Of a DNA stretch of 64,000 nt, positions 12,341-27,300 are shown one piece after another. Source of the DNA: Corallium rubrum (lineage: Eukaryota; Cnidaria; Anthozoa; Scleralcyonacea; Coralliidae); NCBI GenBank assembly GCA_964035015.1, contig OZ036005.1:4807747-4871746 (forward strand). Reading direction: 5' to 3'. Made by a program: the position numbers and the translations under genes. The stretch's first letter is position 1. Each line of letters begins with the position of its first letter. A model generated the notes under the pieces. That model made no database searches. It saw nothing but the letters and a program-made list of their open reading frames with translations, and was not told where the DNA came from.

Positions 12341-12597
12341 AGCATATACCTCATAAATGAAATAACAAGTTTAACATTCTTATATTTTTCGGTATTTTAT
12401 ACAAGACACGGCCGCTAGCAACTTGGGCACTAACGGCACTTGGCGTACTCGATATTTGTCGACAAAACAGTTTTTACAACTTTTGAATATATTAATGGCT
12501 AGAAAATTGTAAAGAAACATACCTGTGGACACTCTTCTACTTAATTTTGTTGACTTTTCTCGTTATTCTACAACATCAGCCTTGTTTATCAACAAAA

Positions 12598-12702
12598 TCT
12601 CCGGCTTCGGTAGTCTCGGTAAACAAAACAAAAGACCGAGCGTGAGGTCTGTACTAGTGAAATGTCGGACCGATATTTCACTAGTACAGACCGAACAAGC
12701 GA
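12598..12702. mobile_element. Small palindrome
   Basis: Inverted CTGTACTAGTGAAAT / ATTTCACTAGTACAG around a short loop. Bases 12703-13430 show no gene. Confidence 0.6.
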
Positions 12703-13566
12703 GGTCAATAAGTAGTTTATTATATGGCCATAAATGTTGTGAACGTTCTGTGAAAACTCGATCTATCTTTCTTGCGAACTAAACGAAAATGGCAGACATT
12801 TTCCCATTTTTATATAGTACTTTCCGTTGAGTTAGAATCCTGAACTTTCTATCCCAAATAGTATTTTTCAATTGCTTTTGTTTGACATATTGCTCAAGAT
12901 CGTACGTTAAGTTGTTGAATAAAAAATCATCTGAAATTCTAATACTTGTGAGAAGTAAATGTTATATTATTTAATACGAACAATGTTACGAACGTTTTGG
13001 ACATTTTAAAAACGTTCACAAAACGTGGAAACTCGAACTATACATCAAATGAAAGCTTATAAAATTTCTAACAACATACCTGCATGATATATTTCAACAA
13101 TGAGTAGTTCTGAAATTATAATCCATCTTGTTGCCGATATACTGACATGACTGCCATTTTGTTTATAAAATTAACTTACGGTCCCGAACGGCAGCTTCGG
13201 CTCTGAGCGGGCGGATACGGGAAATATCCGACCGCTTATGAACCAATCAAATTACAGGATTTCCGTATTCGGACCTCTCAGCGCTGCTGCCATATAATAA
13301 TGCAGGATATCCCGAGCTAGAGGAACCAATCAGATTGCTTGAAAAGCCCTATTCACCTGCGAGGTATGTACTAATTTGTACTATCATTCCATGACTTGCT
13401 CCCAACTTGACTATGTGTGTTTTGACCATCAGTTTTTCTCAACTTACCCGGCATGATTCGTTACTCGAAGAAGTAGCACTTAATACCATTATATATACTT
13501 TGAAATAAAGCAAGAAACGGGTTTCTGTAAGTTACATTGCATTTGACCTTCAGTATTATTTCCTAC

Positions 13567-13626
13567 TTACATCTTAGTGGTCTTTGTTGAGCTGCCAGAC
13601 AAAGTTAAAACAAGGAGAAGAAAAGT
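13567..13626 (-). CDS. SLC18B1-like copy 1, exon 15, terminal (residues 440-458 and stop)
   Basis: Acceptor TTTTTAG at 13627-13628, then [19 protein letters not shown] and TAA. It completes helix 12 with a short basic and threonine-rich tail. Copy 2 has the matching [19 protein letters not shown] and TAA. A shorter exon from an internal CAG (five residues) is possible but would leave helix 12 incomplete. Confidence 0.8.
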   Translation of the reverse strand, partial: TFLLLVLTLSGSSTKTTKM

Positions 13627-16600
13627 CTAAAAATTAAAACGATCCAAAGTGAGGAGGACAATGGGGGTACTCCAAACCGCAATACCGATTAAAAAAATTG
13701 TGAAACACCGCAGTACCGAAAATTTAATGAATACCGAAACTGCTAGAATGGATAAAACCGAATACCGTACCGAAGCGGCAAATTTACCGAAATACCACAC
13801 GAAAAACAGCGTAATACCGCAATACCGAAAATCACAATGACCCTCCCCCCCCGAAGTTGACAGGATAAATACACTGGAAACCACAATGATCTCTCTTTTG
13901 TCCCATGCTATCATATTATTCACTATTATCCTATGTTTTTCTCTCTTATCCTTTCTTACCAACTCTCCTCTTTCCCCCTCTTATCCATCTTCTCCCCTTA
14001 ATCCTTTCTTGATTGAGCCAAAATACCTACAGATCTCATACATTTGGCTGCAACCAAGGGTTGCTACATTTTTCTAAACAGAACTGATAACAGGTCTAAT
14101 ACACCCTGTGCGTTTTTACGTGATGCCCTGCATTCAAGCTACATACAGGCAGTTGTTAGCCTATAGTGCGGACGCTCTGTGAGATTAAACTAGCTTAGAT
14201 TTGTAAAGCATGTTGATTTGATTTCCGCTAAAAGATTTTTATTGCTTACCTGTATCAATAATATAACACCAAAGCCCTAAGACAATAAGCAAAAAGTAGA
14301 AAAATATTAGTAGTATACAGGGCGGTTCTACGATGGGTGGTGCGGGTAAGAGCACAAAAGATCACAGTTTTTATCTGTCGTTCAATTCGCTATTTATGGC
14401 CTTATATTAATTTATTCATCTTAGCGGTGTTGTTGCTCAATCATGACGTAAACCCTAATTTTTATCCAACACTCTAACCCTAAATTTTATCCAACCCCCG
14501 TCCTAACCGATAGCTCTCCGACTGATTCCCGAAGTTCTCGGTTACGTCCTTATCAAAAGGCACTGTTGAACTCAAAATTGAACGACAGATAAAAACTGCG
14601 ACGTCATGTGTGGTGCTCTTTACGTACACCACCCGCACCACCCTTCTGAACTCGTACAACATCCTTCAGTATACTACTTAATGAAATGTAGCTTGTATTC
14701 ATGAGAAATTTGGTAAGATTGAACACAATTACAAATTGGCGACTAGTATGTTACACTTCTGGTGCGTCCGTTGCAGTCTTTCATTGCAAGTGTTTAGCCC
14801 CATAGTATCAAAAACATTCAACGCTTCAATGTTTTGACATGTTTAACCAGCAACTTTGCTTACCGTACAAGTCCAGTTAAAATGAAGATACTCTGTAAAC
14901 ACTCCACCCAAAGTTGGTCCAATAAATGCTCTAGAAAAATGTTTATCAGTTTAGTCTGCAGGATGGTGTAAACACAGGTTACACATATATATTTAAACCT
15001 TTGTTACTGTATTGTATGATATCGTGTTGTAATAGTTAATAAGGTGTTACTCAAGAGTGACGAACCATACCAAACAAGTAGAGAAAACTCTACTTGGCCG
15101 GCAGGGATTCGAACCTGAGATCTTCGGTTTACTAGTCTGATGCTCTATCAACTGAGCTACAGGTCAAGTTGGGAGCCGAAGGTCGAATGATAGTCCTTAG
15201 GCTATTTTCACTTTCATTCGACCTTCAGCTACCAACTTGACCTTTAGCTCAGTTGGTAGAGCATCGGACTAGTAAACCGAACGTTGCGGGTTCGAATCCC
15301 AGCTGGGCCAAGTAGAGATAATCATTCGATATCGTGTTGTACTAACTATCGTGAAGTATTGACTATCCATTGTATTGACTATCGTGTTGTATTGACTATT
15401 ATATTGTATTGACTATCGTGTTGTACTGAGTATTATGTTGTGCTCACTATCGTGTTGTATTGACTATCGTGTTGTATTGACTATCCTGAATATTGACTAT
15501 CGTGTTGTAGTGACTATCGTGTTGTATTGACTATTCTGTTGTATTGACCATCGTGTTGTATTGACTATCGTGTTGTATTGACTATCGTGTTGTATTTGAC
15601 TATCGTGTTGTATTGACTATTCTGTTGTATTGACCATCGTGTTGTATTGACTATCGTGTTGTATTTGACTATCATGTTGTATTGACTATCGTGTTGTACT
15701 GAGTATCGTCTTGCATTGACTATCGTGTTGTATTGACTATCGTGTTGTATTGACTATCGTGTTGTATTTGACTATCGTGTTGTATTGACTATCGTGTTGT
15801 ACTAACTATTGTGTTGTATTGACTATTGTGTTGTACTTACAATCGTGTTGTATTGACTATCGTGTTGTATTGATTATCATGTGTACCGACTATCGTATTG
15901 TACTGACTATCGTGTTGTATTGACTATCGTGCTGTATTGACTGTCGTGTTGTACTGACTATCGTGTTGTACTCATGTTTGTAACCCCCGATATTAAAACA
16001 CTCCCACTCGTTTCTGAAATATTACGTACTGTACAATAAAATGAATAAATACCCGCGTACCGTACCGTACCGCACTGTACTGTAATTGTAATGCATTGTA
16101 TTGTATTGTATCGTATTTGCGGTTCTTGTACTAACCCAAAATTAAATGCAGATCCATAAACGCCAGAAATAATACCATGGGTAGCGATATTATCAGGATA
16201 TCCTCTTGCCCTAGAGAACATTTAAAAAACTTGGTTGGAAAACTCTCTAATGCAAAAGAGACAAACTTTAACTGTTATCCTCCGTTCTTTTCTGTTATTG
16301 TCTGCAATCCTGTTATACTCTGTTATCCTCTGCTATTTTCTGTTATCCTCTGCAATACTCTTATACTCTAATCTAAATCTTCTAATATCCTTTGTTCCCT
16401 CTGCCATCCTCTGTCATCCTCTACTATCCTGTTATCCTATGCTATCCTCTACTATCTTCTGTTATCCTGATATCCTCTGCTATACTTGTAATCCCCTGTT
16501 ATCATCTAATATCATCTGTTATCCTCTGCTATTCTCTGTTAACCTCTGTTATCCCCTGCTACTATGCTATGCCATTCTCTGTTATTCTCTGCTACCCTCT

Positions 16601-18242
16601 GATATTCTTTGCTATCCTTCGCTATCCTCTGCCATCTTCTGTTACCTTCTGCTATCCTATGTTACCCTCTGCTATCTTTTACTCAGTTATCCTGTTACCC
16701 TCTGTTATCCTCTTCACTTCAAAAAGACTAATTTGTTGTTCTGAAAAGCAGGAGTAACCTAAAAATACTTACTTAACAATGTTTTCCATTTCAGAAATGG
16801 TAGGAACATATAATGGACCAAGAGATAAACCGATTATTGCCAAAGAACAGTAGACAAGCCATAATTCACTGTCAAAAAACCCAACAAAACAAAACAATGA
16901 AGAAAAATACCTAAGTCTTCGTTTTTAGTAGATTAGGTATCCCCCATTAAGCTGCCGTAATGTATGCCGTAAATAATATTTCAGATTGTCTTGGTCAGGA
17001 GTCTTAATAGCTCAGTAGTCAGAGCGCTGGTACGTTAAGCAAGAGACCGTTGGGGACTTATATGAAAGTGTACTACAGAGAAGAAAACATACTTTGGCAT
17101 AAAGGGAAATGGAACTGGACCAAGAAGAAAAAAGCCAATTGCACAGAAAAAACACCCAAAAGTCATAACCCATCTTGGATTCTGTAAAGTAGAAAAGAGG
17201 AGAAGGATAATATTGCCTCAATTCACTTCACGTTACGACACGTCACATCACATCACATCCCTTTATTTCACCCCAGCTCACCTCATTTTACTGACGTCAC
17301 ACCACGTCACCTCGCCCCACTTCACCTCACTCACTCCCCTTGCCATCACTTCCCTTCCCTTCGCACTTGTTCCCTTCTTCTTCTCTTCCGTTCTCTTCTC
17401 CCCTTCTCTTCCCTTCTCTTCCCTTCGCTTCTCTTCCCCTCCCTTCTCTCCCCCTCTCTTACCTTCGCTTATCTTATCTTCCCCTCCCTTCTCCCCCTCT
17501 CTTACCTTCGCTTACCGTCTCTTCCATTCTCTTATCTTGCCATCCCTTTTCTTCTTTTCTCTCCTCTCTCTTCCCTTCTCTTTCCTTCCCTTCTCTTCCC
17601 TACTCTTCATTCACTCACCACCCTCACTCTACCCTCTATGTAAACAGTACATACCGTTTTATCTGCCACCCATCCAAAGAGTGGAGAAAACAAAGCGTAA
17701 GTAGCGCAGAACATGAAGAACAGCAATCCAATTTTATTGCTGCTAGTTATGTTAAACTAATGAGAGAAAACAACAAATCATATTAAAGGAGATTGGCAAT
17801 AAAAGTTAAGTTTGTCTCATTTGAAAGAACTCGTAAAATTGTAATAGAAGATATTTTAGAACTTTTCTTGTATTTTTTCTTCGTTTTCAAGGTATTCCAG
17901 TTTGTTTGATGTGTAAATCAGATGGTCTCTGACATCAGGAGCAAAGTACGGTTCCTGCATTCTGAGGGGTGATTTTTAAGAACACTGAAGTTCATAAAAT
18001 GTCATAAAAACTAGTTAAAATACAACACGTTTCTGACTGTTTCGCTTTGTGTCAGAACTCATCAGCATGTTCACTTTCAAATATAATATGGAAAACGTTG
18101 TGAGGAACTATAAAAAGATTTTTCGTCACCACCTATCAAAATGAAAACTATTTTATAACTAATATAAAGTTAGCTATGCTTTTGTAACAACTGAAACTAT
18201 TCAAATGACTTGCTTATCCACACACATTTTATCAAAATCAAT

Positions 18243-18303
<61 letters not shown>

Positions 18304-21300
18304 GGGGGGGGGGGGGGGTTCAGTAGTTATATAGTTTGATTTAATGATTTGATTTAATGACTTTATTGCCTATAGCAACTGGTGGTCAAACAGAGCGAAA
18401 TGCCCCAATTGAACATGACTACCATGATGTAAGTGTTGGTTTTACGGAGGGAGGAAAACCGGAGAACCCGGAGAAAAACCCTCGAAGTACAGGAGAGATC
18501 AACTACAACTCTACTCACATTAGTGTCCAGCTCGACAACGGAGTCATTCCCAAGAGGTCACCCATCCAAGTACTAACCCCGTCTAACCGGCTTTGGTGAG
18601 AGGCAGAGACCTAATAGCACACGCCACCATGTTATAGTTAAAAGAGGCCCTGTTTAATACCTCGAACCCACAACTTTACCAACTCAAGCTGAAAACACTA
18701 ATACGTACATCTCTAAGTTTGTTTAACAAAATAACTTCAAACTGTGGACATAAAAACGCCTTGGATTTTATGTTGAGTAATCCTAGAGGCGTGAGTGTTT
18801 TTGGAATGAATGAAAATACTGTACCGTGCTCCTGACATCAGAGACCATCTAATTTACGTATCAAAAAACTGAAATACTTTAAAAACGACGAAAGATACAA
18901 AAAAAGTTGTAAAAGATCTTCTCTACCTTACATATATGTATTTGTAATGTATGTATATAATAGTGTCAAATATTTTGGGGCCACGGTAATTGGCTTGATG
19001 CTGTTGTGGTTTCCCTCCCTCCCTCCCTCCCTCCCTCCCTCCCTCCCTCCCTCCCTCCCTCCCTCCCTCCCTCCCTCCCTCCCTCCCTCCCTCCCTCCCT
19101 CCCTCCCTCCCTCCCTCCCTCCCTCCCTCCCTCCCTCCCTCCCTCCCTCCCTCTCTTTCTCTCTCAGTTGAGAGTATTACGCGCGCATCATTTTGTCGGG
19201 CCACATGCATTAAAACGTGGCCAATACTAAACGAAACAAGACGCCTGCTCAGGCGTTCACTTGGGCTACTGATTCTGCAATTGGCGTGGCCTTCGCACAT
19301 CTAGAAAATCTGCGGAACAGCGTGTACATATTAATAAGTGTGCGCGTATTAAACTTACGACAGTGCCTATTCGAACGAGGTACTGATGTCAACACGGCAT
19401 TTTTTCGCGTCTGTAATAAATTCGTCCATTCTGTCTTCATGGACAAACCTTGTCAGCAACATTACTGATGAATTCACCAATACCGTTGGAAAAATCCATC
19501 AAAGGCAGCTGAAGCTATCGAAAAGAAAGAACTCGAAAAATCGAAAATCGAGCCCCGGCAACATGCCTTAGAGTTTCGCAAAGCCTGACGGGATGATGCA
19601 ATAATGTCATTTTGTGGAACCCTCAAAAAAATAAAAATAAATAATTCCGGATGCTAATATATTCTGAAATTGTCGAATTTCTTTCATTTCCAAATTTGTT
19701 ATGCCTGTTGCCCGCCAAAATTATGCATCCGCGTGATCGTGCAACTCGCCTATAGGTTATTTGGAAAAACAATGGGTATAATTTATTACATGATTTTTCA
19801 GATGTGGAGCCAATGTGGGTTCGATAACTCCTGTTGCCATTGTACTAACAAGAGTAGCACCACCTGGAAATAAAGAAGCAACACATAACAAATGTTAACA
19901 ATGGTTAACAAGTGACTAACTCATTCCTGCCTGAACCAGCCAAAAACGACCCCTTGACCTTTCTTCTTTTACTCTGTCTGACGCCGGATGATTGTAGTTG
20001 TATAAACATCCTAGGCAGCAATGGATTAACAAGTGATTAACCCATTCCTGTATGCCTGAGCCACCCCAAACGGCCTCTTCATTGTTTTACTCTGTCTAAT
20101 GTCAGATAATTTTACTTATCAAAGAGAGAACCCTCAGACATCCTAGGCAGCAATTTATTAAAAAGTGATTAACATCAACTTGCATTCGAGCCTCAGCACG
20201 TCACGTCACGTCAACCTCACCTCACTTCACTTCCCTTGCCATCACTTCCCTTCTCTTGCCATCACTTCCCTTCCCTTGCCATCACTTCCCTTCCCTTGCC
20301 ATCACTTCCCTTGCCATCACTTTCCTTCCCTTGCCATCACTTCCCTTCCCTTCCCTTCCCTTCCCTTCCCTTCCCTTCCCTTCCTTTCCCTTCCCTTCCC
20401 TTCCCTTGCCATCACTTCCCTTCCCTTCCCTTGCCATCACTTCCCTTCCCTTCCCTTGCCATCACTTCCCTTCCCTTCCCTTGCCATCACTTCCCCTCCC
20501 TTGCCTTCCCTTGCCATCACTTCCCTTCCCTTCCCTTCTCTTGTTCAATGGGTTAGAGCACCTAACCGGTCATTAAGAGGCAGTGGCGTAACCAGGGTCT
20601 TGAGTTGGGGGGGGAGGGGGGGGGGGAAGAACCTCGATCTCCTATGACCCCCGGAAAAGTTTGGATTTCTAGGGTCTCTGAAACACTATTTCCTATAGCT
20701 GCATTTTGAGGGAAGTATTTAAATTAATAGTAATCCAAAAGCCACGATACACGTCAGAATATATTTAGATTTATTTATAAACAAGTCATAAATGTAAAAA
20801 CCAGTTGGAGGCATTTTGTATAGATCTAAGAATTTTAAATTTATGGCATATGCATGCCTGCTAAATATATATAACACATTACTAGTCTACTCACTTGGCC
20901 TGAAAACAATGTAACACCCCCCCCTTCCCCCTACAAGTTTCTCCACGGATTTAAACTTTTCACGAGAACGGTCTTGGAGACCAATGGGGAAGCGGCCACC
21001 TTCCCCCCCCCCCCCCACCACCACCCCAACCCACCCCCACCCCCTTAATAGGTCCAATTTACACCAGAGCAAAAGTATCCGGATTCACATTGTTTTTCAT
21101 CCTCATGGGAATAAAAAACAATGTGAATCCGCATACTTTTGCTCTAGTGTAAACGGGGTCTTACTTATACAGAAGTTTTAAGAATATTCTTGTTTCTTTG
21201 TTGTGTATCGAAAGCCAAGTTGTAGCCCTGTGGTAATATATTTAGTATGTACCCTCGCTCTCTTACCAGCAAAGTCAGTATAATTAATAAATTCATACAG

Positions 21301-24300
21301 TTTAGCCGGGACATGCTAATTGTGTCATTTAGTGTACAGTAATTTAAGTCGGTTTTCCACTTGCGATTTTTTTCGCGCGAATCGACATTTCTATTGTAAA
21401 TATTGAATAGATTTCTAATTACCGGTAGTTCCAGCCTGGAGCTCATAAGACAAATTAAACGAAAAATTCGATTCACGTGAATTTATTCGCAAGTGGAAAA
21501 CTAGCCTCAGGCTAGTGGAAAACCGACTTTATCTACTAACCTACGATGTCGAATGCAGGTATTTTAAGAACTGTCATAATTGTAACCGCATTAGTTGTTC
21601 CCTCTTTTCCCTCATTTATAGATCTTGCTAAAAGACAAAGAAAAAGACCCATCCGAAATAATATATATACAGTTACAGTGTACCTTTTTTCTAGGAATGT
21701 AGCGTGCTACTGCACTCAAGCTGAACCCTAGTGAACACCTGACATTTCAGGCTAACAGTTTCACACCTCCTACCTTGATGTATAGGAGGTAGGATACACA
21801 TAGCAATGGGAAGAGTAACCAGCATCAATCCTGCTAAGACAAAGAAAGGCATTCCAAAACCTCCATACTAGAAAAAATATTCGCAAAAATTACAACTGCG
21901 TTATAATGGCTATCAGTTATACTATACTGCTGTACTGTGCTGTACCGTACAATACTGCCCAGTACCATACTGTACTGTACTGTACTGTACTGTATTGTAC
22001 TGTACTGTACTGTACTGTACTCACTGACTGTACTGTACTGTACTGTACTGCACCTGCACCCGCACCCGCACTGCACTACACCTTGTACTGCAACCTACAC
22101 CTGCACTACACCTGTACTGCATCTGCAGTGCAACATGTACCTGCACTGCAACACGCAGTTGCACTGCAATTTTCACCTCTACCTGCACTTAAACCTGTAC
22201 TTGCACTCTACCTGCACTGCACCCGCACTGCAGCTGCCCCTGCAACAGTGTACCGTGCCCCTGCAACAGTGCACCACTTGCATTGTATCTACACCTATAC
22301 CTGCACCTACACCAGCATACTTGCACCGCACTTGCACCTGTACTGCACCTGCACTGCAGCTGTAACTGCACCTGCAGCCTGCACCTGTACTGCGTCTTCA
22401 CTGATCACCTGCAACCTGCACTGCAACATGCACCTGTACCTGCACTGCACCTGCATCTGCAACCTGCACATTTACTGTACTGCACTGCACCCTTGACCTG
22501 CACATGCACTACACCTTGTACCTGCAACCTACACCTGTACTTGCACTCTACCTGCACTGCACCTGTGTTGCAGCTGAACCGCACCTGCACTGCACCTGTA
22601 CTGCAGCTGCAGTGCAATCTGTACCTGCACTGCAACACGCAGCTGCACTGCAATATTCACCTCTACCTGCACTTGCACTTGTACGTGCAGTGCAGTGCAG
22701 TGCAGTGCAGTGCAGTGCAGTGCAGTGCAGTGCAGTGCAGTGCAGTGCAGTGCAGTGCAGTGCAGTGCAGTGCAGTGCAGTGCAGTGCAGGTGCAGTGCA
22801 GTGCAGGTGCAGTGCAGTGCAGGTGCAGTGCAGATAGAGTGCACTGCACTACACCTGCAGCTGAAGATTACTGATGTTGATAGTTGAGAAATCATATTTA
22901 CTTCATAAAGAACTCCCCCTATGAGAGGTCCTAATGTAAGACCAATCCCAGTGAACAACTCCAGGCCACCCTAAAATAATTAATGTGTGTCCTTAACTAG
23001 TGCATAATATCCCTAAAGCATTGCAAGTCTACTGTAGATTGTAGGATAGAAAAATGTATGATATACCAGTAGTGTCATATTATTGGTGTACGGTATTAGA
23101 GGTGAATCCAGGGTTTTTGAAATGGGTGTATAAAGGCAAGTGCCAGAATTTTAGAAGATTACATACAAATTCTACATTGTGTCTTATAGGGAATATTTGG
23201 GCACCAATAGAATTTTTATGTTTTCCATCTGTTGGCCTGTATTGTAAAGAGTAATATAAATAATGTAATAACTTGTGTAAGGATTCTATAACTTGTTATC
23301 AGACTAACATAACGTAACAGGTGGTCTGTCTTGCATAGGATAGGGTTAGAATTACAGCCATCCCCTATTGGGCATAGTGCGATCTAGCTGTTACAGGATA
23401 TCTCCTCCACGCGTGCTGTCTCATTCAGTACTGACCTTCAAGAGGTGAGGTAGAACCCATTTCATTTGCCCACCTCCTCCCCGTTGGCTGACCACCATTA
23501 TGTTATGATGTGTATTAGAGTATATTCTTTATTATATATTTGGCGTTTTATTGCCCTCAGCTTTACTGGGCTCAATCATCAGTTTGCACTATGGAAATTA
23601 ATTAGATAATTTAATTACGAATTTGTAGTAAACGCGGCTTTGGTCAAGGGGGACCATAGCCATATTCATTCCATATTGTGTGTAAACGTCTTTTACTATT
23701 CCCAGTAAACAGAGCTCAGGTAATGCAGTGCACATATTAATAGTCAAAGACCACGATGGAAAGGCATAAATAATACTCAGCCTGGAAAACATCTCTACAA
23801 TATCTTCTCAAACTCATTAATAATTCATGAGATAATCAATCAATCAGAAGCGCTGAATTGCACCACGTGAAGGGACTTGAAATACCAGGGAAGTACTGGG
23901 CAGAGGACTTGAAATATTATTTCCAGTCCAAGGACTGGAAATAATATTTCAAGTCCTTGGACTTGAAATATTACTTCACACAATCGGTTATTTATCCATA
24001 CACTAATTACTAATGCACTAATTCATTTTGGGAATACACTAAGTGATTTTGAGAAGTCATGTAAAGGCCTCCAATTCGGACTAGACCAGGTTTTCAAGTA
24101 CTCGGAATTCGTTGCAGTCCTCGGCTTCGCCTCAGACTGGAACGAATTCCTCGTACTTGAAAACCCGGTCTAGTCCTCACTGTCGGCCTTTACATATTAC
24201 ATATTAATTATTACAGTCTTACCATTACAGCTCCAACACTGTCTGGAAAAGATTGTGTTAAATAAGCAGTTCCAGCTGTGTAGGCTGCCGCCGCACCCAA

Positions 24301-27300
24301 ACCATCAACAGCTCGAAGAATAAATGAATATGTAATAAACGTTGTTCCTTTAGGCATTCTGTTCAAAAACCTTGAAAAACAAACACGATTACACTCAGTT
24401 CAACCCATTGACATCGAAAGATAATCCTTTTAAGGTCTTCGTTAAGGTTTTCAGGATCATTTCTGTAAAGCGCTCTCAATTCGTCAGAATTTATGCCACA
24501 AAATTAAAATAGATATCGTTAGAAAGCTATGAATTTGTAGAATACAATGGTGTCTTTGGTTTCGCGATAAACACAAACCGTTAATAGTTGTGAATTTTTA
24601 ATTAAAACCAGAGGTTCAAAAAATGTTTTCACAGTTCGATTCCGTGATAAATGTTCAACAAAAAGGTGTCAGCGTTTTTATATTTATTGCCTGGTCTCGA
24701 ATTTATGACATATTTTGTCCGAATGTTGGTCGAAAAACAGCATTTTAAACTTTGATCGTGAATAAAATCGGTAAAACTCGACATATCAAAAAACGCTGAC
24801 ACCGTTTTGCTGGAAATTTATCTCGGAATCAAACTACAAAAAAAGATTTTGAACAAAACAAAACGCTTTTTACTCGAGTCGCCCAGAGTGAAGCCCTCTG
24901 GTTTTAATTAAAAAATTCACAACTATTAACGGTTTGTGTTTATCGCGAAACCAAAGACACCATTGTATTCTACAAATTAATAGCTTTCTAACGATATCTA
25001 TTTTATTTTTGTGGCATAAATTCTGACGAATTGAGAGCGCTTTACAGAAAGGACCCTGAAAACCTATACGAAGACCTTAAGTAAAATTGCCTTGCATTAG
25101 ACTTATTTATAAGTAATATTGGGCATTTCACTCGATTACATGGCGTGTACTAAGGATTTTGGGTGAAGGAAAATTCGAGTGTAGAATATATACATTTTAA
25201 GACCAAACCGGGACCAGTTGCGAAAAATGCAGCTACACAGGCCTTCCGGCAGGAATTGAACCCACGACCTTGCGATTCTATAGTGCAATGCTCTGACCAC
25301 TGAGGGCGTTGCCGAGAGCTTGATCGCGAGTTCTTTATATATAATAAGGTGGTAATGCCAGGCGAGAATTGGGTATATTTATAAGTAATATTGGGCATTT
25401 CACTCGATTACATTCAATTCCTGCCGGAAGGCCTGTGTAGTTGCATTTTTCGCAACTGGTCCCGGTTTGGTCTTAAAATGTATATATTCTACACTCGAAT
25501 TTTCCTTCACCCAAAATCCTTAGTACACGCTATGTAATCGAGTGAAATGCCCAATATTACTTATAAATATACCCAATTCTCGCCTGGCATTACCACCTTA
25601 TTATATATAGAGAACTCGCGATCAAGCTCTCGGCAACACCCTCCGTGGCTCAGTGGTCAGAGCATTGCACTAGAATCGCAAGGTCGTGGGTTCAATTCCT
25701 GCTGGAAGGCCTGTGTAGTTGCATTTTTCGCAACTGGTCCCGGTTTGGTCTTAAAATGTATATATTCTACACTCGAATTTTCCTTCACCCAAAATCCTTA
25801 GTACTTGCATTAGACTGTACTGTATATAAAAAATAGAAGCGCAATAGAAACTTACCCAAACAAAACCTCAGCTACACCAAGTACAAACATTCCAGAAAAT
25901 AACAAAAATCGAAGTCCAATAATTGGGATCTGAGCAACACAATCAAACAAAAACTATTTAATTCACTCATGTTACTCTTACCCTTTATCACCCAGTAGCC
26001 ACTCCATTGACGAGTAAAATCGTCTGGCGTTAGCCAGAGTAAAATACTAAAGACATCGTTGGGCGATAAAGGTTAATAAATCACCTTACTGCAAATAATA
26101 AGGCCTAAACCATTAATACATATATTTCATGTAATAACTACAGAATGGCACTGTATTATTATATTATTAACCCCTTGATTGTTTTACTCCATATCTGCCT
26201 AAACAACAGACAGATCTTACCCTACCCATCAAAGTGAGAACCCTCAGCTTTCCTAAGCAGCAATGGGTTAACAAGCCATTAATCTTTTCCTGCCTGAGCT
26301 AAAACTATAAACTAAAATTGTGGGGTAGGCTCCTGTGCTCACGTATGGTATTCATTTCAAGTTAGTAACTAGAATTGAATGTTTTGTTTTTTAACTGAAT
26401 TGTCTTTCTCTGGAACAATTTCTCTCCGATCAACCGTAATAGTACGTCTGTTTCCTCTTTTAAGCACCAACTTTATATGTACTACTCTTCTCAATTAGAC
26501 TCTACTTTTGAAGTAAATAGAATGCGCACTTGGAAAACCTACTGCTCTAAGTGTCGTTCTTACAACTTAAGCTGTTGTTCTTAATCTGTCCTGTTGTATG
26601 TGAATAGTGTATTAGTCCTTGTCTTTAATATATGTCTACTCTGTATTTTTTTTGTCAGGTTGGTCTTCACATGGGACTCATGTCCTGTCAGGGACGTAGC
26701 CATGGGGGGGGGGGGGGCATGGGACGTAGCCATGGGGGGGGGGAGCTGCGGCTCCCCCCTTTTGATATAAGACAACAGACATGTAACTACAAAACTGATG
26801 CAATATGCCATTGTGTCAGGAAATAAACTGTAAAGTTTCAATTTATACTATGTCAATAAATTGTTGTTAATGAGATATATTAAGAAAACTAATCCACTTA
26901 TAATCGAACGACTCATGGGGGTTGTCACAGTGGTCGCTATACAAATGTTGCGGGTCGAGCAAACGCTAGCCTGCGTCACATCCGGTCTTCGGAAACCCGA
27001 GAAAGGGTATAGATATAATATTCAAGAGCTACGCAACATTTCTTGAATTATTCTACACAATATCATAGCAATGTTTTAAGTTTTATTATATTTTACAACT
27101 GTAAAACCTTTTATACACAACAATCAATAGTTCAATATAAATAATGTTTCTTTCGAAAACCTGTCTTCGGTTTACTCTTTTAAAGGTTTAAACACTGTAT
27201 ATAACTCGTTAAATACCATGCACTAGACATATTGCAGCTTGTCTCAATACTCAATACTTAATACTCAATACTCAATACTCAATACTCAATACTCAATACT

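Larger units (their letters stand above)
17805..18930. mobile_element. Interrupted fold-back element in copy 1 intron 8
   Basis: Arms 17805-17955 and 18815-18930 are inverted copies (GATGGTCTCTGACATCAGGA). Between them lie a (GT)n tract, poly-G and the 5S-SINE. Confidence 0.65.

Noticed and set aside
13574..13591. Alternative terminal exon of five residues after an internal CAG
   Set aside because: The upstream acceptor TTTTTAG gives a 19-residue end that completes helix 12 in both copies; the short form would not.
15098..15310. tRNA-Thr genes
   Set aside because: A and B boxes and the loop are tRNA-like, but the acceptor stems do not pair and the units occur as eroded repeats, so they are SINE heads.
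17213..17786. Proline/serine/leucine-rich frames on the plus strand
   Set aside because: Pyrimidine-rich intron satellite opposite the transporter exons.
18556..18578. 5S rRNA gene
   Set aside because: Only the internal promoter half is present, fused to a SINE body.
20165..20647. Frames rich in [10 protein letters not shown]
   Set aside because: CTTCCC satellite.
21906..22958. Cysteine-rich frames ([14 protein letters not shown])
   Set aside because: Pentamer and TGCAG satellites; only exon 5 at 22902-22970 is coding.
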